Below, piece by piece: positions 25,665-34,737 of a stretch of DNA of 64,000 nucleotides (within the stretch, counting starts at the first letter, position 1; each line of letters begins with the position of its first letter). This DNA comes from an uncultured Alphaproteobacteria bacterium. Its GTDB lineage: Bacteria > Pseudomonadota > Alphaproteobacteria > HIMB59. A program made the translations under genes and the position numbers. A model generated the notes under the pieces. The model worked only from the letters and a program-made list of their open reading frames with translations. It had not been told where the DNA came from and searched no databases. The stretch lies in NCBI GenBank assembly GCA_902527045.1, contig CABZNL010000003.1:33960-97959 (forward strand). The letters are read 5' to 3'.

Positions 25665-26905
25665 ATTAATACTTTTTTTATGAGTTTGTTAAAATGTTTT
25701 CCACGATCTAAATAGTTTTTATAATAATCAAATGACTCACCTCCTGGTGAGAACAAAACATAATTATATTTATTAACTTTTAAATTTAACCTTAAAAATT
25801 TTATTAATTCATTGAGATTTATAAATCTGTAATAATTTGAATTAATAAAATTTAAATGGTCAATAAATAAATTAGTATGATTACCAAATATTAAAACCAA
25901 TGTATCCGAAATATTAAATTTTGAGTTCTTTAGTTGTTTTTTAAATTTACCCCCAAGAATTAATATTTTTCTTGAACTATTTATTAAATTATTTTTAAAG
26001 ATAGCATTATTTAAATTAGTACACTTACTGTCATTATATATTTTTAAATTATTTAAATTATAAATAAGTTGATTTCTATAATTTAATTCATTGGATACTG
26101 AACTAATATCTATTTTTATTTTAGGATCAATATTATGAACTAATGTCCTTATAGAATTTAAATTAAGTTCTTTAATGTAATGAGCCAGATCTTTTTTTAT
26201 AGATATCTTGTCAATAAAAAAAACTAATCTTTTTTTATTTATTTTTAGATTTCTTTGATATTTTATAAACAATTGTTTTGATAAATATAAATTACAATTT
26301 TTATGTAGTAAATTTTGTATTCGAAATTTTGAATAAATATATTCTTTTAGATTATTATGATAATTTAAGTGATCACTAAATATATTTGTTATAATTGCGT
26401 AATGTAATTTTAAAAATTTTAGTTTATCTAATTGATATGAACTTAATTCAATAATTAAAATATCAATTTTTGATAAGTAATTGGTAAGGTTTTTTTTGTC
26501 TAAAATAGTATTACCAAAGTTTCCAATAATCTCTGTATTATATTTTTCTGATAATATCTCTTTTAAATAGTAACAAGTTGACGATTTACCTTCTGTGCCC
26601 GTCACACCAATTATTTTCTGTTTAGACAATTCAAAACTTAAAAAATCTAAATCAATTAAAATTTGATTTTTATATTTATATAAAAGATGGTTTTTATTAA
26701 TTTTTATAGATGGGGAAACAATAAAATAATCGTATTCATTAATATTTTTATATAAGTAATCCTTATTAATAGTTTTTTTATTGGTGATTTTTTTATAATC
26801 ATCATAGATATTATAATTACAATTTTTATTATTAAGATATCTCTCTATTGATTTACCACTTATGCCATATCCATATATTAAAAATTTTTTGTTTAAATTT
26901 ATCAA
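25661..26905 (-). CDS. murD: UDP-N-acetylmuramoylalanine-D-glutamate ligase
   Basis: 414 residues. N-terminal Rossmann part (LIYGYGISGKSIERYL), the ATP-binding P-loop GVTGTEGKSST, the central ligase domain with ELSSYQLDKLKF and SDHLNYH, and a C-terminal domain with LILGGKFK. It adds D-glutamate to UDP-MurNAc-Ala. The start is TTG immediately after the mraY stop; no ATG fits. The sequence is Asn/Lys/Ile-rich like its neighbours. Confidence 0.9.
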   Translation of the reverse strand: MINLNKKFLIYGYGISGKSIERYLNNKNCNYNIYDDYKKITNKKTINKDYLYKNINEYDYFIVSPSIKINKNHLLYKYKNQILIDLDFLSFELSKQKIIGVTGTEGKSSTCYYLKEILSEKYNTEIIGNFGNTILDKKNLTNYLSKIDILIIELSSYQLDKLKFLKLHYAIITNIFSDHLNYHNNLKEYIYSKFRIQNLLHKNCNLYLSKQLFIKYQRNLKINKKRLVFFIDKISIKKDLAHYIKELNLNSIRTLVHNIDPKIKIDISSVSNELNYRNQLIYNLNNLKIYNDSKCTNLNNAIFKNNLINSSRKILILGGKFKKQLKNSKFNISDTLVLIFGNHTNLFIDHLNFINSNYYRFINLNELIKFLRLNLKVNKYNYVLFSPGGESFDYYKNYLDRGKHFNKLIKKVLI

Positions 26906-27982
26906 TTATCTTATTTTTAAAAGTGATAAGGCTAACAGGCAAAAAAGAAAACTTAATATCCAAAATCTAATCACAATTTTTTGTTCTGATATTCCCTTTT
27001 TTTCGTAGTGATGATGTAAAGGTGCCATTAAAAACAATCTTTTGCCTTTTGTTATTTTAAAATATGTAACTTGTAACATCACTGATAGTGTCTCCACTAC
27101 AAAAAGACCGCCTGCTACAGCCAATACTATTTCCTGTTTTAGTAAAATTGAAGTTACTGCTAATGAAGCTCCTAAAGATTGAGATCCTGTATCTCCCATA
27201 AAAATAGAAGCAGGGCTCGAATTAAACCACAGAAAACCAAGCAATGCTCCGATTGCTGCAGTACAAAAAATTACTATCTCTCCCGACCCTTTCATATAAT
27301 TTACTAGAAGATAGTCAGAAAAATTTATATTACCCAATACATACGCAAATACAGCAAATGTAAGGAATACAAATATCAAAGGCATAGTCACTAATCCATC
27401 CAAACCATCTGTTAAATTAGTAGCATTCGTTGAGCCTATGACGATAAGCAAAATTAATACAAAGTATAAATAGCCTAATTCAATTGAAACATCTTTTAGG
27501 AATGGAATACTAAATTTATTCAGGTCAAATCCATTATATTTAATTGTAAAATAGATTATTGATGTAACTAATAATTGACTTAAAAATTTAGTTTTTGAAG
27601 ATATTCCTTTGCCTAATTTTACTTTTTTAAAATCATCAACAAAGCCGATTAGACCAAATAGGATTAAAGTTAAAATTAGTATGTAGTTAAAACTTGAAAA
27701 ATTTGAAGTCCATAATATTGAACTTATTATAATTGAAAAGAGTATTAACACTCCTCCTAAAGTAGGCGTTCCTTTTTTATGAAAATGTGTATCAGGTCCA
27801 TCATTACGAATAGGTTGCCCTCTTGGAAAAATACTCTTTTGAAATCTAATCCAGTAAGGCATTAAAAAAATAATTATAAAAAATGAGGTGATTAAAGATA
27901 AACCAGACCTAAAGGAAATATATCCAAATAAATTAAATAAAAAATCTAATTCCTTTAGTGAATATAAAAAATCACTTAACAT
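26906..27982 (-). CDS. mraY: Phospho-N-acetylmuramoyl-pentapeptide transferase MraY
   Basis: 358 residues, ten membrane spans. Motifs: GTPTLGGVLIL, LIGFVDDFKK (catalytic Asp pair), TNATNLTDGLDGL, FMGDTGSQSLGA and APLHHHYEKKG. It transfers phospho-MurNAc-pentapeptide to undecaprenyl phosphate, forming lipid I. ATG at 27982, inside the murF end by 11 bases. Confidence 0.97.
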   Translation of the reverse strand: MLSDFLYSLKELDFLFNLFGYISFRSGLSLITSFFIIIFLMPYWIRFQKSIFPRGQPIRNDGPDTHFHKKGTPTLGGVLILFSIIISSILWTSNFSSFNYILILTLILFGLIGFVDDFKKVKLGKGISSKTKFLSQLLVTSIIYFTIKYNGFDLNKFSIPFLKDVSIELGYLYFVLILLIVIGSTNATNLTDGLDGLVTMPLIFVFLTFAVFAYVLGNINFSDYLLVNYMKGSGEIVIFCTAAIGALLGFLWFNSSPASIFMGDTGSQSLGASLAVTSILLKQEIVLAVAGGLFVVETLSVMLQVTYFKITKGKRLFLMAPLHHHYEKKGISEQKIVIRFWILSFLFCLLALSLLKIR

Positions 27983-29270
27983 ATTCTTTAATTAGCCTAT
28001 CTAATTGGTTTGTTCTTGATCCCATGACAAATACATTCTTTATACTATCAAATTCTTTATTCAAATATTTAATAGCTGGCATATAGTTTTTATAGAAATT
28101 AAATTTATTTGAAATTTTTTTAAATTTATAGAATTCTTCACCTATGAAAATTATTTTTTTTAAATTTAATTGTGTAACCAATTCAATAATTTGTAAATGA
28201 AAAAAATCTGACTGATCTCCTAATTCTTTCATTGCCCCCAAAATATAAACTTTTTGTTGAATATTCCTCTTGTTAAATATTAAAATTTGCTTATTAAGTG
28301 AATATGGGCTTGCATTATAACTATGATCGAAGAAGATAACTTTTTTGTTCTTTATATATGCTGAAACTTTATTCCCCCTAGAGCCAATGATAGAGTCTTC
28401 ATAGAAAAATGTATTAAAATTAATCTTCTTAATAAATTTTTTTATAAACAAAAATGAAATAATAGCTATGTTTATATAAAAACTTCCTCTTGATGAATCG
28501 ATAGAATATCTTTTTTTATTTAGTATAAAATTTACAACATATTTTTGTTTTATTTTTATTATATTTTTTTTTATATTATCAGCATTTATAAGTTGTACTT
28601 TTGAGTCAATTTCACTTTCAATATAACTAGGATTATAATTATAATTAATTAAACCGCTTATAAGTCTTTTAGACTTGAAGATTTTTAATTTGTTATCTAT
28701 TAAATGATTAAAATTTCTAAAATTTCCAATATGAGAATTTTCAATGCCTGTCACTAAACAATAATGTGGCTGTAAAGTTTTGATTAATTTAGTCATTTCA
28801 TTAGGGGTATTTATACCTAATTCGAATACAGAATAATCACTGTTTATATACATATTCATAATAGAAAACTGCAAGCCCTGAACATTATTGTAATTTTTAT
28901 AGGATCTGTAAGTTTTAAAATTATTATTTTTTAAAATATGATAAATATTCTCTTTAAATGTTGTTTTTCCAACTGATCCAGTAATAGCGATAATTTTACC
29001 TTTGTAATTGTCTAATATATGTTTGCATAATTTTAATACAAATACGTTAGTATCTTTTACATAAACTAATTTATAATGGTCAATTTTTACGTCTGCAATC
29101 ACCAAGGATGCTTTTTTTTTGATAGCCTCTTTATAATACAAGCTGCCGTTATTTTTATCTGTTTTTATACCTATGAAAATATCATTCTCTTTTATAAGTC
29201 TAGTATCAAAAACTATGTTGCAATTGTATTTAGATTTTAAATCATTAATAACCTTATAAATTTTTTGCAT
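27972..29270 (-). CDS. murF: UDP-N-acetylmuramoyl-tripeptide-D-alanyl-D-alanine ligase
   Basis: 432 residues. Mur-ligase P-loop AITGSVGKTTFKE, central domain with SVFELGINTPNEM and HIGNF, and a C-terminal part with FFDHSYNASPYSL and VYILGAMKELGDQS. It adds D-Ala-D-Ala to the tripeptide precursor. More divergent and AT-skewed than typical MurF, but motifs and place between murE and mraY are clear. Start overlaps the murE end by 17 bases. Confidence 0.9.
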   Translation of the reverse strand: MQKIYKVINDLKSKYNCNIVFDTRLIKENDIFIGIKTDKNNGSLYYKEAIKKKASLVIADVKIDHYKLVYVKDTNVFVLKLCKHILDNYKGKIIAITGSVGKTTFKENIYHILKNNNFKTYRSYKNYNNVQGLQFSIMNMYINSDYSVFELGINTPNEMTKLIKTLQPHYCLVTGIENSHIGNFRNFNHLIDNKLKIFKSKRLISGLINYNYNPSYIESEIDSKVQLINADNIKKNIIKIKQKYVVNFILNKKRYSIDSSRGSFYINIAIISFLFIKKFIKKINFNTFFYEDSIIGSRGNKVSAYIKNKKVIFFDHSYNASPYSLNKQILIFNKRNIQQKVYILGAMKELGDQSDFFHLQIIELVTQLNLKKIIFIGEEFYKFKKISNKFNFYKNYMPAIKYLNKEFDSIKNVFVMGSRTNQLDRLIKEYVK

Positions 29271-30630
29271 ATTTAGATGAAATTACTCTATCATTAAATT
29301 TATAACTTTTACCTTTATAGGTTTGTGTCTCCTCATGACCTTTACCAGCTATTATCAAAATACCATGATTTTTTTTTATATAGCTTATACCAAATTTAAT
29401 AGCCTTTCTTCTATTAGGTACCTCAATTGGATTAAAAGAGTATTTTATAAGAGTTTTTCTAATCATTGCTGGAACTTCATTTCTTGGATTATCATCAGTT
29501 ATAATTTGTAAGTTCGTATATTTTGAAATAACTTTAGCTATTTGTGGTCTTTTAGATTTATCCCTATCCCCTCCACAGCCGTATACAATTACTATATTCT
29601 TATTTGATGGAAGTCCTTTTAACAAATTTTCATAAGCGTCTTTTGAATGAGCATAATCAATTATTATCACTTTATTTTTTTTGTTAAAAATGATTTCAGA
29701 TCTACCAGGTGGATATATTGAATTGTTAATTTTTAATGGGAATTGTTTTGTGACACTATGATATATCATCAATATAGTAACTGCATTTTTGATCATAAAG
29801 TCATTAAAAGAACTAATATTAAATAAAAAATTATTTGTAGATATTTGAAATTTGTCATTTTTCTTTTGAGTTATAGATATTTTATTGTTAGATAAAAATT
29901 TACCTTGACTAAATAACATGCTTTTAAAACTTTTGAATTTTTTTTTTAGTTTATCATCTTGTATAAACAAAATTGAACTTTTCAATTTATGATTTTTTAT
30001 TAAATTAATTTTGGCTAAATGATAGTTTTTAATATTCTTATGGTAATCTAAATGATCTGATTCTAAGTTAGTCAGGATTGCGTAGTTATACATTAAATTG
30101 CCAATTCTACCTGAGCTATAACCAATACTTGAAACCTCCATAAAAACAAATCTTACATGATTGCCATTGGCAATTTGAAGTAAATTGAGTAACTCAAAAT
30201 ATGATGGTGTAGTGTTATTTAGTTTTTTTATTTTTTTTGAATTAATATAGAATCCTAACGTACCAATGTAACAAGACTTAATTCCATTAATATTAAACAA
30301 TTTATATGCGCCATAAGCTATTGAAGTTTTACCATTTGTACCAGTTACAAAAATAATTTTAAGATTATTAATATTATAAAAAATTTTAGCAATAGACTGT
30401 AAATCTTTTTGATTTTTATAAAAAAAATAATTAGTTTGGTTATATTTTATATTTTTTTTGAATTTAATATTACAAATAATAAATTTACAGTTTTTTTTTA
30501 TAGCTAAATTTTTATAATTAATAAATTTACTATTATTATTACTGTTAAATAGGAATATAGATTTTTTATTACATTCTTGCCAATTAGTAACAATCTTATA
30601 TCCCTTATCATTTAATTCATTTAAGTTCAT
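29254..30630 (-). CDS. murE: UDP-N-acetylmuramoyl-L-alanyl-D-glutamate 2,6-diaminopimelate ligase
   Basis: 458 residues. P-loop VTGTNGKTSIAYG, LNNTTPSYFELLNLL, MEVSSIGYSSGRIG, then YAHSKDAYENLL and the diaminopimelate specificity stretch TDDNPRNEVP. It adds the third amino acid of the stem peptide; the DNPR motif favours meso-DAP over lysine. ATG at 30630 overlaps the ftsI stop by one base. Confidence 0.93.
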   Translation of the reverse strand: MNLNELNDKGYKIVTNWQECNKKSIFLFNSNNNSKFINYKNLAIKKNCKFIICNIKFKKNIKYNQTNYFFYKNQKDLQSIAKIFYNINNLKIIFVTGTNGKTSIAYGAYKLFNINGIKSCYIGTLGFYINSKKIKKLNNTTPSYFELLNLLQIANGNHVRFVFMEVSSIGYSSGRIGNLMYNYAILTNLESDHLDYHKNIKNYHLAKINLIKNHKLKSSILFIQDDKLKKKFKSFKSMLFSQGKFLSNNKISITQKKNDKFQISTNNFLFNISSFNDFMIKNAVTILMIYHSVTKQFPLKINNSIYPPGRSEIIFNKKNKVIIIDYAHSKDAYENLLKGLPSNKNIVIVYGCGGDRDKSKRPQIAKVISKYTNLQIITDDNPRNEVPAMIRKTLIKYSFNPIEVPNRRKAIKFGISYIKKNHGILIIAGKGHEETQTYKGKSYKFNDRVISSKYAKNL

Positions 30631-32102
30631 TAAATTTCTGTACTTTTAGTATTAACTATAGATAAATCTAGATATATATAAATTTCTTTCAAAAGATTAT
30701 AGAAAGTTGGTTTCACAGTATTTCCAGCAGTCATATATTTTCCATATTTTTTTTTTGGATTTTGCATGAAAGTCAAATTTAAATACTTTGGATTATTATA
30801 TGGAAAGAAGCTTATGTATGTGACATTTTGAATTTTGTTATTACTAGAAATAGTTTGATCTGCAGTTCCAGTTTTTCCTGCTACTAAAAAGTTTTTGTAC
30901 AAATCTTCATTAGTATCATTAGCATAAAATAACAATTTATTAATAGTGTTTGAAATTTTGTTATATTTATTTTTATAATGTTTATCTAGAATTTCTTGTT
31001 TTTCAAAAGAAGCCTCAAAGTCATACCTACCTGTTATTATTTTTCCGTATGCATTTATTAATTGTATTGGGGAGATTGATAAACCATAACCAAAAGGAAT
31101 ATTATCACAATAACTTCCCCTAAAATTGTTTACAGTAGGCTCCACAGATTTCATTCCAAAGCCTACTTGAGTAGAGGTCAAAAGACCTATTTGAGCTAAA
31201 CTAACTTTAAATTCCTTTTGACAATCTAAATTTCTTCTAATTAAAATTGCACCTCTATTAGAGGATTTTTTTAAAATATCTGCTACTTGCATTGGTATAT
31301 TGCTATTTCTTGGAAAGTCATTAATCAATTTACTTCCAATGTATACTGGTTGATCAACATCAAAGTACTCATTTAAGTCTATTTTTTTATTTTTTATTGC
31401 TGAATAAACTGTAAAAGTTTTGAAAACAGATCCAAAATCAAATTTTAGATCCTTTAAAGGTAATAAAGTTTGATCAAACCTATTAAAATCTCTGCTATCT
31501 ATAAAAACATTACTTACAATCTCTTCGGTGCTTAAGTCAACTAATACATTCATAGTATAATCTGGATTTAAGTTTAAAGCGTCATTATATAAAGAGTCAT
31601 ATATTTTTTTTTGTATCTGAATATCTAAAGATAACTCTATATCATTATTATTTTTATCTATAAACTTTTCAATTAAAGATACTCCTTTATGATCGATATT
31701 TGTATGTCCAATCATATTATTTGTAAGAGCACTGTGTGGATATTTTCTAGTAAGTATTTTTTCAAATTTAATATATGGATCACCTTTGTAAATTGACTCT
31801 AAGATACCATTAAGTGGGATATCTCTTTTTAAATATTTTACTTCACCTTTTATATTTTTAATTGAGTAGTTATAGCTAGAGTAAGCTAATATATTTCTAT
31901 TAAAGTCATAAATAGTTGGCAATGATTTAAAACTTGTATCTCTAACACTAGATAAAGAACCGTTACTATTTTCAAAATTTAAAAAAATAAGTCGAGTAAA
32001 TATAGCAACAAAAAGGAAAATAATTGTTAAAATAAAAAAGTTATAGTAATATTTTGTTTTTGATAATAACTTATAATCTGTTTCATTACTCAGATTGAAC
32101 AT
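30630..32102 (-). CDS. ftsI: Septal peptidoglycan transpeptidase FtsI (PBP3)
   Basis: 490 residues, compact for the family. One N-terminal membrane helix (about 20-42), a dimerisation/pedestal domain, then the penicillin-binding transpeptidase domain. The catalytic SxxK is in FGSVFKTF, SxN in KSSNRGA and KTG in AGKTGTADQT. It crosslinks septal peptidoglycan with FtsW. Its ATG lies in the ftsL end (17-base overlap). Confidence 0.93.
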   Translation of the reverse strand: MFNLSNETDYKLLSKTKYYYNFFILTIIFLFVAIFTRLIFLNFENSNGSLSSVRDTSFKSLPTIYDFNRNILAYSSYNYSIKNIKGEVKYLKRDIPLNGILESIYKGDPYIKFEKILTRKYPHSALTNNMIGHTNIDHKGVSLIEKFIDKNNNDIELSLDIQIQKKIYDSLYNDALNLNPDYTMNVLVDLSTEEIVSNVFIDSRDFNRFDQTLLPLKDLKFDFGSVFKTFTVYSAIKNKKIDLNEYFDVDQPVYIGSKLINDFPRNSNIPMQVADILKKSSNRGAILIRRNLDCQKEFKVSLAQIGLLTSTQVGFGMKSVEPTVNNFRGSYCDNIPFGYGLSISPIQLINAYGKIITGRYDFEASFEKQEILDKHYKNKYNKISNTINKLLFYANDTNEDLYKNFLVAGKTGTADQTISSNNKIQNVTYISFFPYNNPKYLNLTFMQNPKKKYGKYMTAGNTVKPTFYNLLKEIYIYLDLSIVNTKSTEI

Positions 32103-32382
32103 AATTGACCTTTATTATTGTAAAGTCATCAAATTCATTTCTATCAAATTTAATAATTTTTTTATTTTTAAGAAATTCATAATTATTCAACTCAAATGTT
32201 TGTAATTTATTTATTTGTTTTGTAAGAAGTATTTCTTTATCTATAAAATTTTGATGATCTTGATTGTAATTTTTTTTTAAATAATTTAAATCGTTTTCAA
32301 GTATTTTAATTTGGTTTTTAAAACTTAAAAATATAATTATGAATATGAATATAAAAAAAAATTTAGAAATATGATTAATCAA
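32086..32382 (-). CDS. ftsL: FtsL-like cell division protein
   Basis: 98 residues. A membrane helix (about 6-21, KFFFIFIFIIIFLSF) precedes a heptad-patterned coiled coil (about 24-75). FtsL is poorly conserved in sequence, so the call rests on size, topology and its place between rsmH and ftsI. It bridges FtsB/FtsQ to FtsWI in the divisome. Start is TTG overlapping the rsmH stop as TTGA. Confidence 0.75.
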   Translation of the reverse strand: MINHISKFFFIFIFIIIFLSFKNQIKILENDLNYLKKNYNQDHQNFIDKEILLTKQINKLQTFELNNYEFLKNKKIIKFDRNEFDDFTIIKVNYVQSE

Positions 32383-33281
32383 TTAATAAATCTCCCTACT
32401 CTTAATTTTGCAGATCTAGACCTATTATTATTGATAATCTCTGCTTTTGATGCTGTTATTGGTTTTTTAGTGAGGTTTTCAAAGCCCCAATCTTTATTGT
32501 TTTGGAATATTTTATTTTTTTTAACTCTATTATCCCTAAAAAAATTCTTAACTACACGATCCTCTAAACTATGGAATGAAATTATTGCTAAATATGCGTT
32601 ATGCTCTAAAAAATTATGAACTTTTTTTAAAAACATTTTTAAATTTTCTAATTCATTATTTGACTCAATCCTTAAAGCTTGAAAAGCTTGAGTTGCAAAA
32701 TGGATTTTTTTAGATCTAAAATTAACTCCACTATCTCTCAAAATCTCAATTAATTCATAATTAGTATTAATTGTCTTTATAGACCTCTGGTTTATAATGT
32801 ATTTAGCTAACTTTTCAGCCTGATTTATTTCACCATACAAATAAAAGACCCTTTGAAGTTCTTCTTTGTTATAAAAATTAATAATCTTATAAGCATTTAA
32901 ATTACTATCTAGATAATTCATATTCAAATTTGAATTATTTTTAAAAGATAGACCAATGTTATTGTCGTCTAATTGATTAGATGAAAATCCTAAATCTAGT
33001 AAAATAAAGTCGAATTTTTTAATTTTTAGTTCTAATAAATCTAAGTCTTTAAAATTTGTTCTATAAAAAGATAAATTAGTAAATTTTTTTTTTAAATTTT
33101 TTGCTATAACTTTAGAATTATTATCCTGATCAATAGCAGTTACATAATGACCTTTATCTAAAAATTTTTTAGAGTGACCTCCTCCTCCAAATGTACAATC
33201 TAAGATAAATAAATTATTTTTATCATCGATAAATGATTGAATTTCTTTTGTCATAATAGGTATGTGTTTATCTCTAATCAT
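32379..33281 (-). CDS. rsmH: 16S rRNA (cytosine-1402-N4)-methyltransferase RsmH
   Basis: 300 residues. SAM-binding LDCTFGGGGHSKKFL, DFILLDLGFSSNQLDD, AFQALRIESNNELE and ISFHSLEDRVVKNFF are the usual MraW/RsmH landmarks. It methylates C1402 of 16S rRNA at the P site. Second gene of the dcw operon, overlapping mraZ by ATGA. Confidence 0.96.
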   Translation of the reverse strand: MIRDKHIPIMTKEIQSFIDDKNNLFILDCTFGGGGHSKKFLDKGHYVTAIDQDNNSKVIAKNLKKKFTNLSFYRTNFKDLDLLELKIKKFDFILLDLGFSSNQLDDNNIGLSFKNNSNLNMNYLDSNLNAYKIINFYNKEELQRVFYLYGEINQAEKLAKYIINQRSIKTINTNYELIEILRDSGVNFRSKKIHFATQAFQALRIESNNELENLKMFLKKVHNFLEHNAYLAIISFHSLEDRVVKNFFRDNRVKKNKIFQNNKDWGFENLTKKPITASKAEIINNNRSRSAKLRVGRFIN

Positions 33282-33694
33282 TTAAATTTTGATCTAGAAA
33301 TTTTTTTATGAGTTTCGCCTAACTTTTTTTCCCAAATTTCAAAATGATTCCCCTTACCAATAAAAATTATTTCTTTTGAAATTTTAGAAAATTTTTGTAA
33401 TTGATCCTTTACAATAAATCTTCCATCTTTATCAATGTTTATTTCTTCCAGATCAGAAAGTATTGCCGTTTTAAAATGATCATTTTTTTTAGAAAAAAAA
33501 TCCTTCTCATCAAAACTTTTAATAAGTGAATTAATTTTCGAAGAAAGGTGTATCTCTAGACATTCATATTTTAAACTTTTGAATATAAATGTTTTTTCCT
33601 TAGAACTATTAATTGTTGATCTAAATGACGATGGAATGGCAACTCTGTTTTTTGAATCTATGATTCCATAAAAAGAAGATAAAAACATCAACAT
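33278..33694 (-). CDS. mraZ: Transcriptional regulator MraZ
   Basis: 138 residues with two AbrB-like MraZ repeats: FYGIIDSKNRVAIPSSFR near the N-terminus and IDKDGRFIVKDQLQKF in the second half. MraZ forms rings that bind direct repeats in its own promoter and control the dcw genes. ATG at 33694; repeats fitting such an operator lie directly upstream. First gene of the mraZ-to-dxs run. Confidence 0.92.
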   Translation of the reverse strand: MLMFLSSFYGIIDSKNRVAIPSSFRSTINSSKEKTFIFKSLKYECLEIHLSSKINSLIKSFDEKDFFSKKNDHFKTAILSDLEEINIDKDGRFIVKDQLQKFSKISKEIIFIGKGNHFEIWEKKLGETHKKISRSKFK

Positions 33695-33730
33695 GGTATT
33701 TTATGGGATTATATGGGATTTTTTGGCAAT
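33693..33730. promoter_or_regulatory. Candidate MraZ operator: four 10-bp-spaced direct repeats
   Basis: On the plus strand, ATGGTATT (33693), ATGGGATT (33703), ATGGGATT (33713) and TTGGCAAT (33723) recur at exact 10-base steps. The two central copies are identical, the outer two degenerate. MraZ is known to bind TGGGN repeats with five-base spacers, which is this period. The array overlaps the start codon and the -10 region, fitting self-repression. TGGG here reads on the strand opposite to mraZ; whether that matches the E. coli orientation should be checked. Confidence 0.7.
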
Positions 33731-33736
33731 AGTAAA
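33708..33736 (-). promoter_or_regulatory. Candidate promoter of the mraZ-dcw operon
   Basis: On the minus strand TTTACT (33731-33736), a 17-base spacer, and a perfect TATAAT (33708-33713). Transcription would begin near 33701, only about seven bases before the mraZ ATG, giving a nearly leaderless mRNA. The -10 box lies inside the MraZ repeat array. Confidence 0.6.
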
Positions 33737-33743
33737 CTGTAAT

Positions 33744-34068
33744 GGGTAGCTGTAAGCTGAGTTCTGTATTTAAATAAATTGCAGTCATTTATCTAGACTA
33801 GCTATTACTAGCTAATTCTAGCGATCAACCCAGGTCAACTGTAGAAATAGTTTTAACCTCTATTTGATCTTACTCGTGATAGGGTTTGCATATTGCGGCA
33901 CTATTTAAGTGCCCGGTAAGCTCTTACCTCACCTTTTCACCCTTACCATAAGGCGGTTTGTTTCTGTTGCACTTTCCCTAAGGTTACCCTCGACGGATGT
34001 TATCCGTTACCACTTTCTACTCGAGCTCAGACTTTCCTCTTTGAAAACAAAGCGACTGCACACTACCC
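33744..34068 (-). ncRNA. rnpB: RNase P RNA (M1 RNA, bacterial type A)
   Basis: About 325 nt on the minus strand. The ends pair (GGGTAG near 34068 with CTACCC at 33744), forming P1. The conserved core GAGGAAAGTCTGAGCTC follows the 5' domain, with further universal pieces such as ACAGAAACAAACCGCC, GGTAAGGGTGAAAAGG and, near the 3' end, the P4 partner ACAGAACTCAGCTTA. It is the catalytic RNA that matures tRNA 5' ends. Lies between an AmpD-like amidase gene and mraZ, all on the same strand. Exact ends are estimated from pairing. Confidence 0.93.
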
Positions 34069-34081
34069 ATAATTATAATAT

Positions 34082-34110
34082 ATAATATTAACGAAATAAT
34101 AAATTGTAAA
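34082..34110 (-). promoter_or_regulatory. Candidate rnpB promoter
   Basis: On the minus strand TTTACA (34105-34110), 17 bases, then TATTAT (34082-34087), just ahead of the RNase P RNA and overlapping the last codons of the amidase gene. Motif match in very AT-rich DNA, so moderate support only. Confidence 0.4.
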
Positions 34111-34735
34111 AATTATCAATAAAGCTTTTTGATATATTTGGTGATATGCTTTTATAATTTAATGATCTTTTTACTGACATAATACAATATTCCTTATGAT
34201 ATTTTATATAGGATTTGTGAAATCCATAGAGACTTAACATTTCATTAATTTTGTGAGTCGTATTTTTTATGCTATTTAATTTTTTAAACCTATTTATACC
34301 AATTTTATTTAAATTAAATTTTTCGCCAGGGTCTTTTTTTCTATTTGGAGAAATATCTGAGTGAAAAATGAAATTATTTTCAGTTATAAAATAATTCTTT
34401 TTTAGAAATCCAGCTAATTCCTTGAGAGACAAATATTGTTTTTTAGTAAAATTTGAATATTTATCTTCATGGCCTTTATTCTCAAGCTCAATTCCAATTG
34501 AGTAATCATTAATATTTGTATTTTTTTTCCATTTAGAAATTCCAGCATGCCAAGCTTTGTATTTTGGACACAATAAATTGTATATTAGACCATTTCTTGA
34601 AATTAAATAATGTATACTAACATCTGAGTTAATATTTGATAACTTATCGTATGCCAATTTAAGATTTTTCATGCCTGTGTAATGAATAACTACATATTTG
34701 ACTATTTTATTTTTTTTTCTAAAGCTATAATTCAT
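34088..34735 (-). CDS. N-acetylmuramoyl-L-alanine amidase, AmpD/AmiD (Amidase_2) family
   Basis: 215 residues, no signal peptide. Zinc amidase motifs: YVVIHYTG, SIHYLISRNG, AWHAGISKW, YSIGIELENKG and the C-terminal HSDISPNRKKDPGEKF with the His/Asp ligands and catalytic Lys. It cleaves the bond between MurNAc and the stem peptide, probably on cytoplasmic recycling intermediates since no export signal is seen. Its ATG is two bases from the divergent bamD start. Confidence 0.88.
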   Translation of the reverse strand: MNYSFRKKNKIVKYVVIHYTGMKNLKLAYDKLSNINSDVSIHYLISRNGLIYNLLCPKYKAWHAGISKWKKNTNINDYSIGIELENKGHEDKYSNFTKKQYLSLKELAGFLKKNYFITENNFIFHSDISPNRKKDPGEKFNLNKIGINRFKKLNSIKNTTHKINEMLSLYGFHKSYIKYHKEYCIMSVKRSLNYKSISPNISKSFIDNFYNLLFR

Positions 34736-34737
34736 TA

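Noticed and set aside
33744..34087. Possible small protein gene in the gap between mraZ and the amidase
   Set aside because: The stretch is fully explained by RNase P RNA with its paired ends and conserved core.
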